From Solanum dulcamara (Eukaryota > Streptophyta > Magnoliopsida > Solanales > Solanaceae), in contig NC_077239.1 in assembly GCF_947179165.1 (NCBI RefSeq), forward strand, positions 2,728,001-2,792,000: DNA of 64,000 nt. The letters run 5' to 3'. The position numbers were made by a program, and so were the translations under genes. How positions within the stretch are numbered: position 1 is the first letter of the stretch; each line of letters opens with the position of its first letter. The notes beneath the pieces are model-generated. The model did not search any database and had not been told where the DNA came from. It saw nothing but the letters and a program-made list of their open reading frames with translations. Of this stretch, positions 60,896-64,000 are shown piece by piece.

Positions 60896-61597
60896 ACTTA
60901 ATTAGTCGTATGCAAAATATATGTAATCTATAGTTTTCGTATAGTTTATTATTAATATAATATATATAAGTATTTGATCTCAAAATGATGTCTCCAACTA
61001 GGTATATATTCTCAGTTTTATTTATTTTTTATGCGGGGCTTGACCCAAAGCGAATGAAAATTATGGAAGAAACTCAAAATTTCTCACTTCATCAGTCAAT
61101 GCCTAAATGATGATGATTTAAGGTTCTGTTAGATGTGTGTGTGAGAAAGACCCCTTGGAAATTAAAGTCCTCATGTTTTATGAAAATTCGGCATAATATC
61201 ATGTATGTGTGTGTGAGAAAGAGAGAATAAAAGAACATGTTACATTTCTTGACTTGACGATTATGTAAAAGAATTTATGATTTGGATTTCCCTCTGAAAA
61301 TGAGAACAAAATATTTGTTGGATACACATTGAACTTGGCTTAAATTCCATTTTGAGAGTCTTAAATTGGGAAATGTATCTTTTGTTTTTAAAAAATAAGA
61401 AAACCTTATTATTATAGTGCGAGAAAAGACGAAATTTGCACCTTAATTAATTTCTAAAAATAATATATAAGGCGAAGATTGTTCTAGACCTATAAGGATA
61501 TCAAGTCTCCAATTCCTTCAATGATGTGCGATTCAACATGCTCCACACGACACACTCTTGATGATATAATTATATGTTTATTATCGTTCTTGCAGGT

Positions 61598-61722
61598 GGC
61601 ATCCTTCGAAGGAGGCTGCTAGGGCTATTCAGAAGAGTGTTAGGAGGCTATATACTGAGCCCTATCACTCTTGGCGGAGAATCCAAATAGTATCCGCCAG
61701 GCAATGTTTAATGAATTCAAGG
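61598..61722 (+). pseudogene. CACTA (En/Spm) transposase fragment
   Basis: After a TTGCAG acceptor the plus strand reads WHPSKEAARAIQKSVRRLYT and then EPYHSWRRI, a block typical of the plant Ptta/En/Spm transposase family. A one-base deletion near 61680 shifts the frame before RQAMFNEFK, and a GTATATA donor follows. Only this exon is visible. It begins about 35 bp after the palindrome of copy 3 breaks off. Confidence 0.7.
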
Positions 61723-61760
61723 TATATATATGTTTAAATCTATTTTTTTAAGTTATGTTT

Positions 61761-64000
61761 TGTAACACCCCTCAAAAATATTTTCCTAAGATTCGGACCC
61801 TTTTTGTATATGGGTAGGGTCAAACTCGAGTATTGAGGAGCGTATGCATGAGTTAGGATGAGTCCCCGAGAAATTTAAGGATGTTGGAGGTGATGTGGGA
61901 TCACAAGGGGCCCCTAGTACCAAGCTAAGTCCAAAAGATTCGTCGTGGTTAAGTTTGAAGAGGAATTTGTATAAGGGGTCGACTTCTAACGACCCTATAT
62001 TTTGAAAGAAGACAATTTGGGTGGCCCACGACCTATAAAATTAAGGGTTGCCGAGTCTTCTTTTCAACGCCACCAAGAACGTAAATTTTGAAGTTTGGAG
62101 TCAAAAGATACAACGATCCTAAGACAAACTGTCACGGTAGGGATTTCAGGCCTGGGTTGAAATTCTAGGAAAAGGCTTGGCGCCCCAGTGGCGCGATACA
62201 CCACTATCGCGCCAAAAACATGCCTCAGTAGTTTGGTCCCTGGCGCGGTGCACCACTACGAGATGTGCAGGGTTTTCAAGCCTAATTTCCAGAACCCAAA
62301 AAATATGGCCTTGGCGCCCCAGTGACGCGATGTGCCACTATCAGGCCAGAAACATGCCTCAGTAGTTTGATCCCTGGCGCGGCGCGCCACTACGAGGTGT
62401 GCAGGTTTTAGGCGTAATCGTCCTGGCGCTGCAATGGCGCGATGCGCCACTATCGCGCCAGGAGCATTTTAGCCTATTTTCAGGACTTTTGAGAAGTGAC
62501 AATTTGGGAATTTACCCAAATTATATATGTATCACCCTTGATCATTTTGGGATCATAATTTCCAGCTCTCTCTTTCTCTAAAAGCCCTAGGAGTCTCTCT
62601 CTCTCTCTCTTCCTCTTCTTCTTCTTCTCCATTTCCAACAAGAAGTATTCCAAGAGTTTCAAGATTCGAGTTCTCCATTGAAGACCTAACATCAAGATTT
62701 TCTTCAAGTCTTCACTAAGGTATGTAAGGCTATCCAAAACATGGTTGAGTCCACCCATGTGCGCTATACCTTCTTTGAGGATAAATGTCCATAGAAATGG
62801 AGTTTCTTGCTAGGGTTGTGTTCAAATGAGTTTTGTTATCTATTAAAGTGATTCTTGTTGTGTTGATGAGGTTGAGTCAAGAAACTTCTAAAAAGAGCCT
62901 TTATGTGAATATGAATTGATGAGAAAGAGTTGTTAAATAGGTTTTATTGGTTTTCTTGACTATGTAGATTATGATAAATGATGTTGTTTTCTTAAAGGTG
63001 TTGCTTAGCTTGAATTGTTAATTTAAAGCCTTGAGGTTGTGTTGAGTCTTAAAGATTGATTAAATGAATAGAGGAAATGGTTGATGATGTTTGAGAGTTT
63101 CTATAAATGTGCATTTAATTTCACTCTTGAAAAACATGATTTGGAGATGATTGATTGTGCTAGAGTTGATGAGTTGACAAGGTTTAAATGAGATTTGTCG
63201 ATATGATTTGATTGAGTTGATTAGATGGAGTTTTATGAGCATTGAGTCTTGGGAGGAGTATCGAGCACCGAATTGGGTAAGAGTAAAGTCCATACTTAAA
63301 CCCAATAACTACGTCGCCAAACGTAGGAGGGGATTGAACCGCTAAAGTCGGATGCTTCCCCAAAATGTTTTTCCTGACATTATAGGACTTGGTGGGATTG
63401 GATCCATGATTGGTTGACTCGTTCATGCCCTGGCAAAGCATGAACGGACGCGGTAACAACGTCGGCTTGTTGTACTGTCACTGGCTCATAAGTGATGGTT
63501 GTCGGATAAGAGAAACTCCCATATAAGTCTTGATAGTACTCTGAGTCGGATTGAGTTGAATGGTATGCGATTGGTCCCGTCTAAACCGTATTCTTGTTTA
63601 GGCCTAGAACACTTGATTGAGTTGCTATTTCTTTTGAGTTGAGTTCCGATGGATTTGATGTTTCCTTTACGTGGTTTCATTCGGCTATTTTACATACCAG
63701 TACATTCCACGTACTGACACCATTTGACCTGCATTGTTTCATGATGCAGAGACAGGTACCAGAGATCATCAATCGGCGCTCCATTGAAGATCCACATCCA
63801 CTCACAGTTAGCGGTGAGTCCTCCTAGTTCCGGAGGATGTTGAGCTCTTCTTGTATATTTTTGACGTCACTTACTTTATTTTGATTGTTGGTAGCAATGG
63901 GCTTGTCATGGGCATCTTCTAAATGGTAGATAGAGGCTTCATTGACCGGAGTGTAGAAATATTGGATTGTTCTTTTGAGTAACCCTTTTTTAAAATTGTT
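61761..64000 (+). mobile_element. Gypsy-type LTR running off the right edge
   Basis: Starts TGTAACACCCC like the other long LTRs. Further phrases shared with the LTR at 41195 include GGTATGTAAGGCT after a TCTTC-rich leader, and a CTCATAAG/GGTGAGT-type 3' part with TTTTACATACCAGTACATTC near 63690. No coding region; the 3' end lies outside the window, so solo or full element cannot be decided. Confidence 0.72.
62170..62470. repeat. GC-rich tandem repeat within the LTR
   Basis: A unit of about 130 bp with TGGCGCGATGCGCCACTATC-like and TGCCTCAGTAGTTTG phrases occurs about two and a half times (from about 62178, 62312 and 62423). Rich in GCGC palindromes, far above the surrounding GC content. Confidence 0.8.

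Larger units (their letters stand above)
50946..61562. repeat. Segmental repeat, copy 3: palindrome with gene pair and two solo LTRs
   Basis: Pieces 50946-51103, 54401-54430 and 56914-61562 together continue as one copy of the segment when the LTRs at 51104-54400 and 54431-56913 are removed. The inverted-repeat part runs 57826-61562: TCAAGAGTGTGTCGTGTGGA at the left mirrors the right end near 61562. The centre is near 59860, with a short loop. The right end breaks off where CACTA transposase sequence begins. Confidence 0.85.

Noticed and set aside
62177..62581. Open frames in the GC-rich repeat of the right-hand LTR
   Set aside because: They follow from low stop-codon density in GC-rich repeats and occur on both strands.

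Overview
This is plant nuclear DNA, almost certainly from the nightshade family (Solanaceae; the repeats look like Solanum or a close relative). The reasons are AT-rich sequence, spliced genes with plant-type GT/AG introns, Solanaceae-type tRNA-derived SINEs, Tnt1-like copia and long-LTR Tekay/Del-like gypsy elements, hAT, CACTA and Stowaway transposon relics, and a piece of chloroplast DNA. About two thirds of the window is transposon relics and gene-free AT-rich spacer.

Left part (1-15.7 kb): a minus-strand gene for the large B-block-binding subunit of transcription factor TFIIIC. Nine in-phase exons (952 codons) run from the ATG at 15663 to 2312. The C-terminal half would lie beyond the left edge, past an RTE-type LINE (1-1690). 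Its introns carry a LINE, a chromovirus remnant, a SINE, a Stowaway MITE and a foldback MITE. Upstream lie a 173-bp hAT-like MITE and a complete but dead copia element (16559-21769) with target duplication TTCAC.

Middle part (21.8-38.5 kb): two paralogous one-exon PADRE/DUF4228 genes on the minus strand (24089-24610 and 33371-33937), probably stress-responsive membrane-associated proteins. The first one's last codon and stop lie inside an inserted fragment of chloroplast psbE. The rest is AT-rich spacer with a 651-bp hAT-like element, several short tandem duplications, a SINE and a decayed coding-like region (36.5-37.4 kb).

Right part (38.5-61.6 kb): three tandem copies of a segment that is itself a large inverted repeat carrying a head-to-head pair of two-exon genes for secreted, 12-cysteine, defensin-like peptides. 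Copy 1 keeps only exon 2 of its minus gene; a Tekay-like gypsy element fused to the 3' end of a CACTA transposon replaces the rest. Copy 2 (47.7-50.9 kb) and copy 3 (50.95-61.56 kb) each keep both genes. Copy 3 also holds two solo LTRs in opposite orientation only 30 bp apart. The window ends in a CACTA transposase fragment and a gypsy LTR that runs off the right edge.

Genes that look usable: the TFIIIC subunit (partial in the window), two PADRE genes and four defensin-like genes (one lacking a cysteine). Assignments come from reading motifs and comparing parts of the window with each other; no database search was run.
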